The notes beneath the pieces are model-generated. The model did not search any database. It saw only the letters and a program-made list of their open reading frames with translations, and was not told the origin of the DNA. 58,959 nucleotides of DNA from Pseudopedobacter sp. Lineage in GTDB: Bacteria > Bacteroidota > Bacteroidia > Sphingobacteriales > Sphingobacteriaceae. The position numbers and the translations under genes were made by a program. The stretch lies in assembly GCA_014378105.1 (NCBI GenBank), contig JACMOI010000062.1, forward strand, positions 1 through 58,959. The letters run 5' to 3'. Shown piece after piece: positions 36,372-46,437 of this stretch (position 1 is its first letter; each line of letters starts with the position of its first letter).

Positions 36372-36427
36372 GTTCCCTGCCTGAATGATTTCGTTCTGGC
36401 GGGGATTCTCGTCGGGACCACAAAAAG
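36372..36427 (+). repeat. duplicated tRNA 3' end with a hairpin
   Basis: 36404-36427 repeats the tRNA-Arg 3' end and flank (36349-36372) with 22 of 24 bases the same; the two changes turn the acceptor arm CGAGGCC into CGGGACC. In front lies a hairpin, CCCTGCC-T-GAATGA / TCGTTC-T-GGCGGGG (about 36375-36404). The whole may be a shrunken tRNA copy or an attachment-site scar. Confidence 0.6.
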
Positions 36428-36452
36428 CCTCTAAATTTCAGAGGCTTTTTTG
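36423..36452 (+). terminator. terminator after metG/tRNA-Arg
   Basis: Stem AAAAAGCCTCT / AGAGGCTTTTT with loop AAATTTC and a run of six T. It separates the metG-tRNA unit from the pxp operon. Confidence 0.88.
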
Positions 36453-36487
36453 CTGAACCTAAAAAGCTGTATATTTCCACTTTCATT

Positions 36488-37216
36488 ATGGCGTTTACAT
36501 TAAAAGATTTCACTTTTTATCAAATCAGCGAAACGGCTGTCTCCATAGAATTTGGGGATGAAATTAGTGAGGAGACCTTAGAAATAGTCACTAAATTCAA
36601 TCGATATATTAAAGAAAATCCTTTCTTAGGGTTGCTGAATACCATACCCGCTTACACCACTTTAACCCTTTATTTCAATCCTGTTGTGTTGATGAATGAA
36701 GCTGGATTAAAAGGTCAAACCTGTTTAGATAAAATTTCTGCATACATCAAAGGCACAAACTTCGAAACAAAAATCAATAAAAAAAAACATCATGAAATCG
36801 TTCAAATTCCAGTGTGTTATGATGTTAAATTTGGTTTGGATTTAGAAGAATTGACATTGTTCTATCAATTAAAAAAGGAAGAAATTATCGAAATTCATAG
36901 TAATTCAGTTTATACGGTTTTTATGATTGGCTTCGTTCCTGGATTTCCTTATTTAGGCGGATTATCAGACAAATTAATAGCTCCACGAAAGCAAAATCCA
37001 AGGAAAGTAATACCGGCAGGTTCGGTGGGAATTGCTGGTCATCAAACTGGTATTTATCCTTTAGAAACACCCGGAGGTTGGCAAATTATTGGTCGAACCC
37101 CGATTAAATTATTTGATGCAAATAGAACAAGACCTTCATTATTAAAAGCAGGAGATCAAATTAAGTTTGAACCTATTTCTTTAAGCGAATTTGAAAGATT
37201 GGAAAAGAAACCATGA
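36488..37216 (+). CDS. pxpB: 5-oxoprolinase subunit PxpB (KipI type)
   Basis: 242 residues, the normal length for the carboxyltransferase domain 1 family. PxpB works with PxpA and PxpC to open 5-oxoproline (pyroglutamate) to glutamate using ATP, recycling a damaged form of glutamine or glutamate. Signature seen: MIGFVPGFPYLGGL (about 145-158), APRKQNPRKVIPAGSVGIAG, and TGIYPLETPGGWQIIGRTP. It is the first gene of the operon and its stop overlaps the pxpC start by four bases. A weak promoter-like pair (TTTG 36449-36452, TATATTTC 36470-36477) lies upstream. Confidence 0.95.
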   Translation: MAFTLKDFTFYQISETAVSIEFGDEISEETLEIVTKFNRYIKENPFLGLLNTIPAYTTLTLYFNPVVLMNEAGLKGQTCLDKISAYIKGTNFETKINKKKHHEIVQIPVCYDVKFGLDLEELTLFYQLKKEEIIEIHSNSVYTVFMIGFVPGFPYLGGLSDKLIAPRKQNPRKVIPAGSVGIAGHQTGIYPLETPGGWQIIGRTPIKLFDANRTRPSLLKAGDQIKFEPISLSEFERLEKKP

Positions 37217-38208
37217 GTATCAAGATTATAAAACCAGGTGTTTTTAGTACCATTCAAGACTTGGGAAGGACTCAGTTTTTAGATCAGGCGGTTCCTATTT
37301 CTGGAGTAATGGATCAGGTTTCTGCCAAAATCGCAAATCTTTTGGTGGGTAATGCTGTGGATGCTGCGTTGATAGAAATTGTAGATGGTAATTTTGAAAT
37401 TATCACGGAGGAAGCGAATTTGATGGCTTTAGTTTCTGGCTATTCCTTCTTTAAAATAGAGAATCAAGAGGCACCAACAAATCGTCCAATTTTTATTCCA
37501 AAAGGCTTAAAAGTTCAATTAGAAAATAACATTAATGGTCGATATTCCTATTTGGCTATAGCTGGAGGTTGGGATGTGCCCCAAGTTTTAGGAAGCAAAA
37601 GTACTTTTGTGACTGCTGCATTTGGCGGTTATCAAGGGCGACGTTTACAAAAGGGAGATGATTTGGCATCGACCCGAAAATTAACCAACCAAAATCAAAT
37701 TTTGCTAGAGAATTTAAAAAGTGAAACAGTGAATTACCCAAAATGGAGTATTCCCGCAAAACAGTTTTTATCGAACTCAAATTCAGTAGTTCGTGTGGTT
37801 TTGGGACGAGAATTTGAATGGTTTGAGGATTTGGCTTTTGTCGATTTTACCTCTAAACCTTATCATCTAAAAGATGGAAACCGAATGGGTTATCATTTGG
37901 AAGGTCCAAAAATCATTCGAAAAAAATCTCATCAAAAAGAATTATTATCAACAGCTGTTTTACCCGGAACCATACAAGTAACAGGAGATGGCTCTTTAAT
38001 TTTATTGATGACAGATTGCCAAACGACTGGTGGCTATCCAAGAATTGCAAAAGTCGCTGAAGTAGATTTACCCATTTGCGCACAATTGAAGTCAGGAAAA
38101 GCTATACATTTTGAAATCATCAGCTTAAAAGAAGCCGAAAAGCTGTACCTTGAGCTTCAATCAGATTTTCAAAAATTGGCAACGGCTATTCAATTAAAGC
38201 TAGAATAA
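37213..38208 (+). CDS. pxpC: 5-oxoprolinase subunit PxpC (KipA type)
   Basis: 331-residue biotin-dependent-carboxylase-like domain 2 protein, partner of PxpB. Typical motifs: [20 protein letters not shown] at the start, the central [40 protein letters not shown], and [24 protein letters not shown] near the end. The four-base overlap with pxpB and the four-base gap to pxpA show one polycistronic unit. PxpB and PxpC of Bacillus (KipI/KipA) also affect a sensor kinase; nothing here suggests that role. Confidence 0.95.
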   Translation: MSIKIIKPGVFSTIQDLGRTQFLDQAVPISGVMDQVSAKIANLLVGNAVDAALIEIVDGNFEIITEEANLMALVSGYSFFKIENQEAPTNRPIFIPKGLKVQLENNINGRYSYLAIAGGWDVPQVLGSKSTFVTAAFGGYQGRRLQKGDDLASTRKLTNQNQILLENLKSETVNYPKWSIPAKQFLSNSNSVVRVVLGREFEWFEDLAFVDFTSKPYHLKDGNRMGYHLEGPKIIRKKSHQKELLSTAVLPGTIQVTGDGSLILLMTDCQTTGGYPRIAKVAEVDLPICAQLKSGKAIHFEIISLKEAEKLYLELQSDFQKLATAIQLKLE

Positions 38209-38212
38209 TAAA

Positions 38213-38974
38213 ATGGCAAATATCGATATCAACTGCGACATGGGTGAGGCTTTTGGAAATTATCCAATGCCAAACGATGAAACGCTATTCGAGTATATTT
38301 CTTCGGCAAATATTGCCTGTGGTTTCCACGCTGGAGATCCTAAAGTAATGCAAGATACAGTGACTTTAGCTATCCAAAATAATGTAGCTATTGGAGCACA
38401 TCCGGGCTTACCCGATTTGCAAGGTTTTGGCAGAAGAGAAATAAAAATATCGCCAAAGGAGGCTTATCAAATCACCATCTATCAGATTGGGGCTTTATCA
38501 GGATTTGTAAAAGCGGCTCATGCTAAACTCAACCACGTGAAACCTCACGGTGCTTTATATAATATGGCAGCCAGGGATGTTAAATTGGCTCAAGCAATCG
38601 TAGATGCCATTCATGATTTTGACCCTTCTTTGATTCTATACGGATTAGCGGGTAGTGAAATGATTAACGCCGCATCAAAAATTGGATTAAAATCAGCCTC
38701 TGAGGTTTTTGCCGATCGTACTTATGAGGATGATGGCTTTTTAACCCCTCGTTCACAATCCAATGCTTTAATTACCAACGAAAAGGAATCTTTAGCTCAG
38801 GTTTTAAAAATGGTGAATCAACAGCAAGTCATGAGTGTCAATCAAAAGGTAATTTCGCTTAAAGCGGATACACTATGTATTCATGGAGATGGAGAACATG
38901 CCGTTGAGTTTGCAAAAACCATATATCAATCTTTGAAGAACGAGGGAATCACCATCAAAGCACCAACCAATTGA
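38213..38974 (+). CDS. pxpA: 5-oxoprolinase subunit PxpA (LamB/YcsF family)
   Basis: 253 residues. It has the YcsF signatures [13 protein letters not shown] at the start, [13 protein letters not shown] (about 30-42), [18 protein letters not shown] and [11 protein letters not shown]. It supplies the hydrolase part of the ATP-dependent 5-oxoprolinase. With pxpB and pxpC directly upstream the enzyme is complete. Its TGA overlaps the TTG start of the transporter gene. Confidence 0.96.
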   Translation: MANIDINCDMGEAFGNYPMPNDETLFEYISSANIACGFHAGDPKVMQDTVTLAIQNNVAIGAHPGLPDLQGFGRREIKISPKEAYQITIYQIGALSGFVKAAHAKLNHVKPHGALYNMAARDVKLAQAIVDAIHDFDPSLILYGLAGSEMINAASKIGLKSASEVFADRTYEDDGFLTPRSQSNALITNEKESLAQVLKMVNQQQVMSVNQKVISLKADTLCIHGDGEHAVEFAKTIYQSLKNEGITIKAPTN

Positions 38975-40146
38975 AGAAAAAATCTAATCGAAGTATATTA
39001 ATTGGGGCCGCCTTTTTAATGGCTACCTCAGCTATTGGCCCGGGTTTTTTAACACAAACAGCCGTTTTTACCGAGCAATTAGGCGCAAGTTTCGGCTTCG
39101 TTATTTTAATTTCTATCATTCTCGATATCATCGCTCAATTAAATATTTGGAGAATCATAGCTGTCGCAGATCAACCTGCTCAAGAAATAGCAAATAAAGT
39201 CTTTCCGGGTTTGGGATACTTTCTTTCATTTTTAGTTTTTTTAGGAGGATTGGCATTTAACATCGGAAATATTGCAGGTGCTGGGTTGGGTTTAAATGTT
39301 TTATTCGGGATTAGTATTGCTAAAGGATGCTTGATTAGTGCAGTCATTGCAGTTGGCATTTTTATTTATAAAGAAGCGAGTCTCGCTTTAGATTGGATTA
39401 CCAAAATTTTAGGTTTTCTGATGATCATCCTTACTTGCTATATTGTTTATTCTAGCAATCCTCCTTTTGCAGAGGCAGCTATTCAAACTTTTGTTCCTCA
39501 AAAATTAAGTTTCTCTGCGATCTTAACCATTGTTGGCGGGACTGTTGGCGGTTACATCACTTTTGCAGGGGCACACCGTTTATTAGAAGCAGGAATTACC
39601 GGAGAAAAAAACTTAAAGGAAGTAAACAGAGGCGCTACCGTGGCCATAGGTGTCGCGTCATTGATGAGAGTTTTATTATTTTTAGCAGCTTTAGGCGTGG
39701 TTTACGTAGGCTCAAAATTAGATCCTGCAAATCCTCCTGCTTCAGTTTTTAGGTTGGCAAGCGGAGAAATTGGTTATAAATTATTTGGTTTGGTGATGTG
39801 GTCTGCGGCTATCACTTCAGTAATTGGTTCGGCTTATACTTCGGTTTCATTTATCAAATCGTTCCACCCTTGGCTATCGACTAATCAACGATACATCATC
39901 ATCATATTCATACTAATTTCTACCACCATATTTTTATTCATCGGTAAACCAGTTAAAACATTGGTCTTTGTTGGGGCGTTAAATGGGATGATATTGCCGG
40001 TTTCTTTAGGGGCTATGTTATTGGCAGCTTATAAAGCATCTATAGTTAAAACCTACAAGCACCCTGTTTGGTTGGCAATTTTAGGATTTTTAGTAGTGGT
40101 ATTTATGGCATTTTTGGGCGGTCAAACTATTTTTGAATTGATATAA
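38971..40146 (+). CDS. NRAMP-like transporter of the pxp operon (YcsG type)
   Basis: Inner-membrane protein of 391 residues with about eleven helices. The start is TTG at 38971, overlapping the pxpA stop by four bases; the first in-frame ATG would cut into the first helix. It belongs to the NRAMP fold by overall pattern ([14 protein letters not shown] in helix 1). The metal-binding DPGN of helix 1 and the M-P-H motif of helix 6 of true Mn/Fe carriers are absent: helix 1 reads [14 protein letters not shown] and the helix 6 region reads [13 protein letters not shown] similar protein is encoded with ycsF in Bacillus. I infer a substrate tied to 5-oxoproline use rather than a metal, but this is not proven. 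Confidence 0.82.
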   Translation: MKKKSNRSILIGAAFLMATSAIGPGFLTQTAVFTEQLGASFGFVILISIILDIIAQLNIWRIIAVADQPAQEIANKVFPGLGYFLSFLVFLGGLAFNIGNIAGAGLGLNVLFGISIAKGCLISAVIAVGIFIYKEASLALDWITKILGFLMIILTCYIVYSSNPPFAEAAIQTFVPQKLSFSAILTIVGGTVGGYITFAGAHRLLEAGITGEKNLKEVNRGATVAIGVASLMRVLLFLAALGVVYVGSKLDPANPPASVFRLASGEIGYKLFGLVMWSAAITSVIGSAYTSVSFIKSFHPWLSTNQRYIIIIFILISTTIFLFIGKPVKTLVFVGALNGMILPVSLGAMLLAAYKASIVKTYKHPVWLAILGFLVVVFMAFLGGQTIFELI

Positions 40147-42729
40147 ATGATACTTATGCAGTATAAATCGAGTTTTAAATTATTTTTTTATTTCTTCTTG
40201 ATGATTCCTTTTCTGAGTTTTTCTCAGGATAATACCAAAGAACCTAAAATTGATTTTGGAGTTTCAAAAGATCTTGCAGATTTTAGAAGTTCAATCATCA
40301 ATGAGATTCAATATCAATTGAAATTTGATATTCCTGATTCAAAAAGTCAAGATATTAAAGCCAATGAAGTGCTTAATTTTTATTTATTTAAAGATGGTTT
40401 TCCGTTACAATTAGATTTTAAAGCTCAGGAAAATCAAATAAAAAAAATTGAAGTTAATGGTAAATCCGTTGTTGTCAATTATCAAAAAGAACATATCATT
40501 ATTCCAGCATCAGCATTAATAAAAGGTAAAAATCAAATTCAAATTGACTTTATTCCAAGCAATTCAGCCCTCAATAGAAACGAGGATTACCTATATACTT
40601 TATTTGTTCCGGATCGAGCTAGAACTACGTTTCCCTGCTTTGATCAACCCGATTTAAAAGCCACTTATAAGCTAAGTTTGATTATCCCTGAAAAATGGGA
40701 ATCAATTTCAAACGGAATCTTAGAAGGAAGTATTTTAAATCAAGGGAGAAAGACTTGTAATTTTGCTCCATCCGACAAAATCAGTACTTATTTGTTTTCT
40801 TTTACTGCGGGGAAGTTTAAATCGGTTAATCAAGATGTTAATAATTTATCAACACAATTTTTATATCGCGAAACTGATAGTGCTAAAATTTATTTAAGCA
40901 TAGATTCAGTTTTTCAGGCGCATAGGAACGCTATTGATTTTCTCTCCAAATGGACTTTAATCCCTTATCCTTTTCAAAAGATAGGTTTCATTGGTATTCC
41001 TGATTTTCAGTTTGGAGGAATGGAGCATCCAGGTGCGGTTCAGTATCAAGCATCTACTTTGTTTTTAGATGCCGCTGCAACAAAGAGCCAATTTATATCC
41101 CGAGCTAATCTCATTTCTCATGAAACTGCACACATGTGGTTTGGTGATTTGGTGAGCATTAAATGGTTTAATGACGTGTGGACGAAAGAGGTTTTTGCCA
41201 ATTTTATGGCTGATAAAGTGAGCGAGAGTTTAAAAGGTCAAGAAGAATTTGACCATAAATTTCTGATAGATCATTTTCCAGCTGCATATAGTATCGATAG
41301 AACCATCGGGGCAAACCCCATTCGTCAGCCTTTAGATAATTTGAATGAGGCTGGTTCTTTATATGGAAATATCATTTACCATAAAGCGCCCATCATGATG
41401 CGTCAGCTGGAGCTATTGATGGGTAAAGAAAAATTTCAAATGGGCATGCGGGAGTATCTTAAAAAGTTTGCTTTTTCAAATGCCTCATGGCCAGATTTAA
41501 TAAATATTCTGAATAAATACGCTCCAGTTGATTTATTATCTTGGAATAAGGTTTGGGTGGATGATAATGGAAGACCAAAAATTTCAGATCAAATAGAAAT
41601 TAATAATGGGAAGATTTCGCGATTAACGATTTCACAGAAACCAGAGTTTGGAGAAGATAGAATTTGGCCACAATCATTTAAAATCTCCTTGTTTTATGCT
41701 GATCATGTGAAAGAATTGCCAATAAGTTTATCAGGTAAAATGGTGGATGTAAAAGCTGCGATAGGTTTGCCTAAACCTAACTTTATTATTTACAATTCTG
41801 GTGGAGAAGGATATGGCGTTTGGCCAATTGATGTCTCTGTCATCAATCAAACCGATCAAATTTCGTCACCATTAGTTCGAGCTTCGTTTTATATTTCAGC
41901 CTATGAGAATATGTTGAATCAGGAATTTGTTAAGCCTACGAGATTGTTGGATTATTTCACCAATCAACTCCAAAAAGAAACAGACGAATTGAATTTGAAG
42001 TTGTTGACTGGTTATATCGGAAATATTTTTTGGGAATTTAATACTGCTCAAGCAAGAAAAAGTTTAGTGTCAGGTTTAGAAAATAAAGTTTGGCAAGCCC
42101 TACAAAAGCAAGATTTATCCAACAATAAAAAGAACCTTTTGAAACTGTATCAGAATCTTTTCCTAAGTAATGAAGCCTATAATAAGTTGTATCAAATTTG
42201 GAAAAATCAAGCAGCACCTGATGGAATTAAACTATCAGAAGATGATTATACAGCTTTAGCTTTTGCTTTAAAGCTGAGGAAAAATGATTTGAACATTCTT
42301 ACGGAGCAATTGCAAAGAATTAAAAATCCAGATCGTAAAAAACGTTTTGAATTCATCATTCCTGCTTTATCAGCCGATGTAAAAGTGAGAGATCAATTTT
42401 TTGAAAGTCTTGTTGATCATAAAAACAGGGAGAAGGAATCTAATGTGTTGGCAGCTTTGAACTATCTCCATCATCCGTTGCAACAAGCTACTTCTGTTAA
42501 ATATTTAAAGAAAAGTTTGGATTTATTACAAGACATCCAAGTGACAGGTGATATCTTTTTTCCTCAATCTTGGCTGCAAGCCACATTTGGTGATTACCAA
42601 AGTTTAGAAGCACTCAAAATCGTGAATGAATTTTTAGAAAATCATCCGCAATATCCATTAAAACTAAAAGCTAAAATTTTACAAGCGACTGATCAATTAA
42701 AGCGAGCTCAAAAAATGATTGTTGATTAG
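40147..42729 (+). CDS. secreted M1 family aminopeptidase
   Basis: Zinc aminopeptidase of 860 residues beginning directly after the transporter stop codon. The signal peptide (hydrophobic 11-25, then SFSQ) places it in the periplasm. The beta-sandwich N-terminal domain contains TTFPCFDQPDLKATY (160-174). The exopeptidase motif is GGMEH at 290-294 (GAMEN in most M1 enzymes), and the zinc site is HETAH at 325-329 with Glu348 in WTKEVFANFMA. The long helical C-terminal domain is complete. Position in the pxp operon suggests it frees amino-terminal residues from imported or scavenged peptides. Confidence 0.92.
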   Translation: MILMQYKSSFKLFFYFFLMIPFLSFSQDNTKEPKIDFGVSKDLADFRSSIINEIQYQLKFDIPDSKSQDIKANEVLNFYLFKDGFPLQLDFKAQENQIKKIEVNGKSVVVNYQKEHIIIPASALIKGKNQIQIDFIPSNSALNRNEDYLYTLFVPDRARTTFPCFDQPDLKATYKLSLIIPEKWESISNGILEGSILNQGRKTCNFAPSDKISTYLFSFTAGKFKSVNQDVNNLSTQFLYRETDSAKIYLSIDSVFQAHRNAIDFLSKWTLIPYPFQKIGFIGIPDFQFGGMEHPGAVQYQASTLFLDAAATKSQFISRANLISHETAHMWFGDLVSIKWFNDVWTKEVFANFMADKVSESLKGQEEFDHKFLIDHFPAAYSIDRTIGANPIRQPLDNLNEAGSLYGNIIYHKAPIMMRQLELLMGKEKFQMGMREYLKKFAFSNASWPDLINILNKYAPVDLLSWNKVWVDDNGRPKISDQIEINNGKISRLTISQKPEFGEDRIWPQSFKISLFYADHVKELPISLSGKMVDVKAAIGLPKPNFIIYNSGGEGYGVWPIDVSVINQTDQISSPLVRASFYISAYENMLNQEFVKPTRLLDYFTNQLQKETDELNLKLLTGYIGNIFWEFNTAQARKSLVSGLENKVWQALQKQDLSNNKKNLLKLYQNLFLSNEAYNKLYQIWKNQAAPDGIKLSEDDYTALAFALKLRKNDLNILTEQLQRIKNPDRKKRFEFIIPALSADVKVRDQFFESLVDHKNREKESNVLAALNYLHHPLQQATSVKYLKKSLDLLQDIQVTGDIFFPQSWLQATFGDYQSLEALKIVNEFLENHPQYPLKLKAKILQATDQLKRAQKMIVD

Positions 42730-43041
42730 TCTTCAATTCTCATAATCGAAATTTATAGTTAGATAATTAAGTGATTTTTGTCTTTTTGGTATAAAAAATT
42801 GCCATAATCAGATTTCAAACTAAAAGTTAAAAATATTCCTGAAAAATCCAATTATTTTAGTTTTCCACACCCGTAATTAACTGTAAATGAGCATTCCAGT
42901 TAAACTAATTTAACATGAGGCAATTTTAAAAAATCGCTTGTGGAAAACTCAAAACTCAAAAATCGCTTGAGGAATATAAATTTGATCAAAAACCCCTAAA
43001 GTTTTTTTAATCGAATATAATCAGTAACAAAACAATTATCA
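42730..43041. promoter_or_regulatory. nrdJ upstream region with DnaA-box-like inverted pair and direct repeats
   Basis: This gene-free 312-base stretch has two kinds of repeat. First, an 11-bp perfect inverted repeat, AGTTTTCCACA at 42859-42869 and its complement at 42939-42949; each arm contains TTTTCCACA, which fits the DnaA-box consensus TTWTNCACA. Second, a 17-base direct repeat, AAAAATCGCTTG[T/A]GGAA, at 42929-42945 and 42958-42974 (16 of 17 the same), 29 bases apart. No cobalamin riboswitch could be recognised. The region probably carries control sites of the reductase gene. Confidence 0.5.
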
Positions 43042-43044
43042 GTG

Positions 43045-46000
43045 ATGGGAAAATCTTCTACAAAGCAAGCAGTAAAAGGAGCTGCAAAAGGGCTGAAATT
43101 TCAGCGCTATTTTTCAAAAGAAGGAAAGAGTGTGTATGACCTCTTTACTTACGACAAAAGATCCTCGGTCATCAGAAACCCTTCGGGTGATGCTGTTTTT
43201 GAAATGAGCGATGTAGAAGTTCCAAATACTTGGTCACAGGTAGCAACTGATATTTTAGCACAAAAATATTTTAGAAAAGCTGGAGTTCCGCAACCCGATG
43301 GAACAACAGGATCTGAGAACAGCATCAAACAAGTAGCGCATCGTATGGCTAATTGTTGGAGAAGTTGGGGAGAGCGTTATGGCTATTTCGCAACACCAAA
43401 AGATGCAGAGATTTTTTACGATGAATTGGTTTATACCATCGTAGGCCAATTAGCAGCACCAAATTCTCCGCAGTGGTTTAATACTGGTTTACATTCTTCA
43501 TACGGAATCACTGGCAAGCCTCAAGGTCATTATTTTGTTGATCCTGTTACCGAAAAATTAGAAAAATCGACTTCAGCATACGAACGTCCGCAACCACATG
43601 CTTGCTTTATCTTATCAGTAGAAGATGATTTGGTAAACGAAGGTGGTATCATGGATCTTTGGGTTCGTGAGGCTCGGATCTTCAAATACGGTTCTGGTGT
43701 AGGAACCAACTTCTCACGTATCCGTGGAGAAAGCGAAAAATTATCTGGCGGAGGTTACTCTTCAGGTTTGATGTCTTTCTTGAAAATTGGTGATAGAGCA
43801 GCCGGAGCAATCAAATCTGGTGGAACTACTAGAAGAGCAGCCAAAATGGTTTGTTTAGATCTAGACCACCCGGAAATAGAAAACTTTGTCAATTGGAAAG
43901 TAGAAGAAGAGAAAAAAGTTGCTGCTTTAATTGCAGCTGGTTACGCTTCTGATTATGAAGGTGAAGCTTACAGAACAGTTTCTGGTCAAAATTCTAATAA
44001 CTCTGTACGTATTCCAAATACATTTTTCAGAGCTTTAAAAGAAGGTAAAGGTTGGGATTTAACTGCTCGTTCTGATGGCAGAAAAATGAAATCTATTGAT
44101 GCCAACAAATTATGGGATGATATCGCTTTTGCTGCTTGGGCTTGCGCCGATCCTGGCGTACAATATGACACAACAATTAACGAATGGCATACCTGTCCAG
44201 CTGGTGGAAGAATAAACGCTTCTAATCCATGCTCAGAGTATATGTTCTTAGATAATACAGCTTGCAATTTAGCCTCTATTAATTTACGTCACTTTTTCGA
44301 TTTAAAAACTTTAGTTTTTGACGTTAAAGGATTTGAACATGCTTGTCGTGTTTGGACAACCGTATTAGAGATTTCTGTTTTGATGGCTCAGTTTCCATCA
44401 AAGGAAGTGGCTCAATTATCCTACGATTACAGAACCTTAGGTTTGGGTTATGCCAATTTAGGATCTATGTTAATGGTGGCGGGCATTCCCTACGATAGTG
44501 ATAAAGCAAGAGCAATTGGCGGATCTATCACCTCTATTATGACCGGTGTTGCTTACTCCACTTCAGCAGAGATTGCAAGAGAGTTAGGGACATTTAGTAA
44601 ATACCAAGAGAATAAAGACAGCATGTTAAGAGTGATGCGTAATCACCGTTATGCAGCTTACAACGCTACTGATGCTTACGAAGGTTTAGAAATTGCGCCT
44701 CCGGGAATTGATCAGAAAGTTTGTCCTGATTATTTATTATCAGCAGCTTGCAATGCTTGGGATAAAGCGGTAGAAATGGGCGAGAAATATGGTTACCGTA
44801 ATGCGCAAACAACTGTAATTGCGCCTACGGGAACCATCGGTTTAGTAATGGATTGCGACACTACCGGTATCGAACCTGATTTCGCATTAGTGAAATTCAA
44901 AAAATTATCAGGTGGTGGTTATTTCAAAATTATCAATCAAGCAGTTCCTGCGGCATTGAGAAACTTGAAGTACAATGAAGATGAAATCGAAACTATCGTA
45001 AATTATGCGAAAGGTTCAGCAACGATAAAAGGTGCGCCACATGTTAATCCTGACAGCTTAAGATCTAAAGGATTTACAGAGACTGATTTAGAGAAATTAG
45101 ACAAAGCCATTGTTTCTGCTTTCGAAATCGGATTTGCATTTAACGTATGGACTTTAGGCGAAGATTGTTTACAAAGATTAGGCTTTAAAGCCGAGCAATA
45201 CAATGCGCAAGACTTTAATGTGTTAAAATCATTAGGGTTTAGCCGTCAACAAATTGCTGAAGCAAATGAATTTATTTGTGGAACAATGACTATTGAAGGT
45301 GCTCCTTACTTAAAAGAAGAGCATTATCCAATATTTGATTGTGCAAATAAAAACGGAGCAAAAGGAGTAAGATACATTCACGCTCATGGTCACATTAAAA
45401 TGATGGCAGCTGCTCAACCTTTCTTATCAGGAGCAATTTCTAAAACTATCAACTTACCTAATGAGGCTAAGGTTGAAGAAATTAAAGAAAGCTATGAATT
45501 ATCATGGAGCTTAGGTTTAAAAGCCAATGCACTTTACCGTGACGGTTGTAAATTATCACAGCCTTTATCTACTAAATCTGACACCAAAGAAGATAAATTA
45601 GATTCAGTTGAGGAGGTTTTAGGCGAAGCAGCAAATTTAAAATTAAGCGACTTAACTCCAGAGCAAGTTTTAGAAGCAGCAAACGCCATCTTACAACGTT
45701 CAGAAGATACCAGCTTCATGCGTCAACTCTCCAGAGTAGTGCAGAAGAAAGTATTGCCAGCAAAGCGTCATGGGTTCACTCAAAAAGCCAGCATCGACGG
45801 ACAAACGGTATTTGTTCGTACGGGTGAGTACGAAGACGGAACTTTAGGAGAAATCTTTGTAGATATGCATAAAGAAGGTGCAACCTTCCGTTCATTAATG
45901 AACTGTTTCGCCATCGCCGTATCTGTGGGTTTACAATACGGAGTTCCATTAGAAGAATATGTAGAAAAATTCACCTTCACTCGTTTCGAGCCAGCAGGAA

Positions 46001-46359
46001 TGGTAGTTGGACATCAGAATATCAAATCTGCAACTTCTATTATTGATTATATCTTTAGAATGTTAGGATATGATTATTTAGACCGCACAGATTTAGTACA
46101 TGTGATTACTGAGCAAAAAGTAGAAACTCAAAATCCTCAGATGAAAGATACGGATGTAAATCCTGATGCTTCAAATGTATATCAGCCAGTTCCTGTTAAA
46201 GAAGCTGCTCTTTCAGCAAAAGCAAAAGTTCAGACTTTTGATTTATCTATGGGTGCCCAGTCAGATGCTCCGGCGTGTAGTAACTGCGGACATACCACTA
46301 TTCGCTCTGGTACTTGTTACAAGTGTTTAAATTGCGGAACCTCTATGGGATGTTCTTAA
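43045..46359 (+). CDS. nrdJ: vitamin B12-dependent (class II) ribonucleoside-diphosphate reductase
   Basis: 1104 residues from ATG 43045 (an in-frame GTG precedes it). It makes deoxyribonucleotides using adenosylcobalamin, with or without oxygen. The N-terminal part has [21 protein letters not shown]; the barrel contains [12 protein letters not shown], the specificity region [12 protein letters not shown] and the active-site block [21 protein letters not shown] at about 395-415, and later [20 protein letters not shown]. The C-terminal tail (about 1079-1105) has a four-cysteine zinc-like motif CSNCGH...CYKCLNCG ending in GCS, whose cysteines re-reduce the active site. It is a single gene with its own terminator. 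Confidence 0.97.
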   Translation: MGKSSTKQAVKGAAKGLKFQRYFSKEGKSVYDLFTYDKRSSVIRNPSGDAVFEMSDVEVPNTWSQVATDILAQKYFRKAGVPQPDGTTGSENSIKQVAHRMANCWRSWGERYGYFATPKDAEIFYDELVYTIVGQLAAPNSPQWFNTGLHSSYGITGKPQGHYFVDPVTEKLEKSTSAYERPQPHACFILSVEDDLVNEGGIMDLWVREARIFKYGSGVGTNFSRIRGESEKLSGGGYSSGLMSFLKIGDRAAGAIKSGGTTRRAAKMVCLDLDHPEIENFVNWKVEEEKKVAALIAAGYASDYEGEAYRTVSGQNSNNSVRIPNTFFRALKEGKGWDLTARSDGRKMKSIDANKLWDDIAFAAWACADPGVQYDTTINEWHTCPAGGRINASNPCSEYMFLDNTACNLASINLRHFFDLKTLVFDVKGFEHACRVWTTVLEISVLMAQFPSKEVAQLSYDYRTLGLGYANLGSMLMVAGIPYDSDKARAIGGSITSIMTGVAYSTSAEIARELGTFSKYQENKDSMLRVMRNHRYAAYNATDAYEGLEIAPPGIDQKVCPDYLLSAACNAWDKAVEMGEKYGYRNAQTTVIAPTGTIGLVMDCDTTGIEPDFALVKFKKLSGGGYFKIINQAVPAALRNLKYNEDEIETIVNYAKGSATIKGAPHVNPDSLRSKGFTETDLEKLDKAIVSAFEIGFAFNVWTLGEDCLQRLGFKAEQYNAQDFNVLKSLGFSRQQIAEANEFICGTMTIEGAPYLKEEHYPIFDCANKNGAKGVRYIHAHGHIKMMAAAQPFLSGAISKTINLPNEAKVEEIKESYELSWSLGLKANALYRDGCKLSQPLSTKSDTKEDKLDSVEEVLGEAANLKLSDLTPEQVLEAANAILQRSEDTSFMRQLSRVVQKKVLPAKRHGFTQKASIDGQTVFVRTGEYEDGTLGEIFVDMHKEGATFRSLMNCFAIAVSVGLQYGVPLEEYVEKFTFTRFEPAGMVVGHQNIKSATSIIDYIFRMLGYDYLDRTDLVHVITEQKVETQNPQMKDTDVNPDASNVYQPVPVKEAALSAKAKVQTFDLSMGAQSDAPACSNCGHTTIRSGTCYKCLNCGTSMGCS

Positions 46360-46382
46360 TTAGATAAATTCATTTTAAAATG

Positions 46383-46416
46383 AAAAGCCTTTGAGAAAAT
46401 CTCAAAGGCTTTTTTA
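46383..46416 (+). terminator. terminator after nrdJ
   Basis: A perfect 14-bp stem (AAAAGCCTTTGAGA 46383-46396 / 46400-46413) with an AAA loop and a T run. It lies between the convergent nrdJ and PAP2 genes and may act on both. Confidence 0.93.
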
Positions 46417-46437
46417 TTAACTATTAAATTGGAGTTC

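Noticed and set aside
36138-36513. Minus-strand reading frames across the metG end and tRNA-Arg, containing repeated W-S-R-R-E-S-like peptides
   Set aside because: They are translations of the tRNA 3' end and its duplicate on the antisense strand, not genes.
40147-42729. Damaged M1 peptidase because GAMEN reads GGMEH and the zinc Glu region reads WTKEVFA instead of WLNEGFA
   Set aside because: All three zinc ligands and the catalytic Glu of HETAH are intact; these variants occur in Bacteroidota M1 enzymes, so the gene is taken as functional.
42730-43041. Cobalamin riboswitch before the B12-dependent reductase
   Set aside because: Looked for the conserved B12-box-like segments and a pseudoknot layout; nothing recognisable was found, only inverted and direct repeats.
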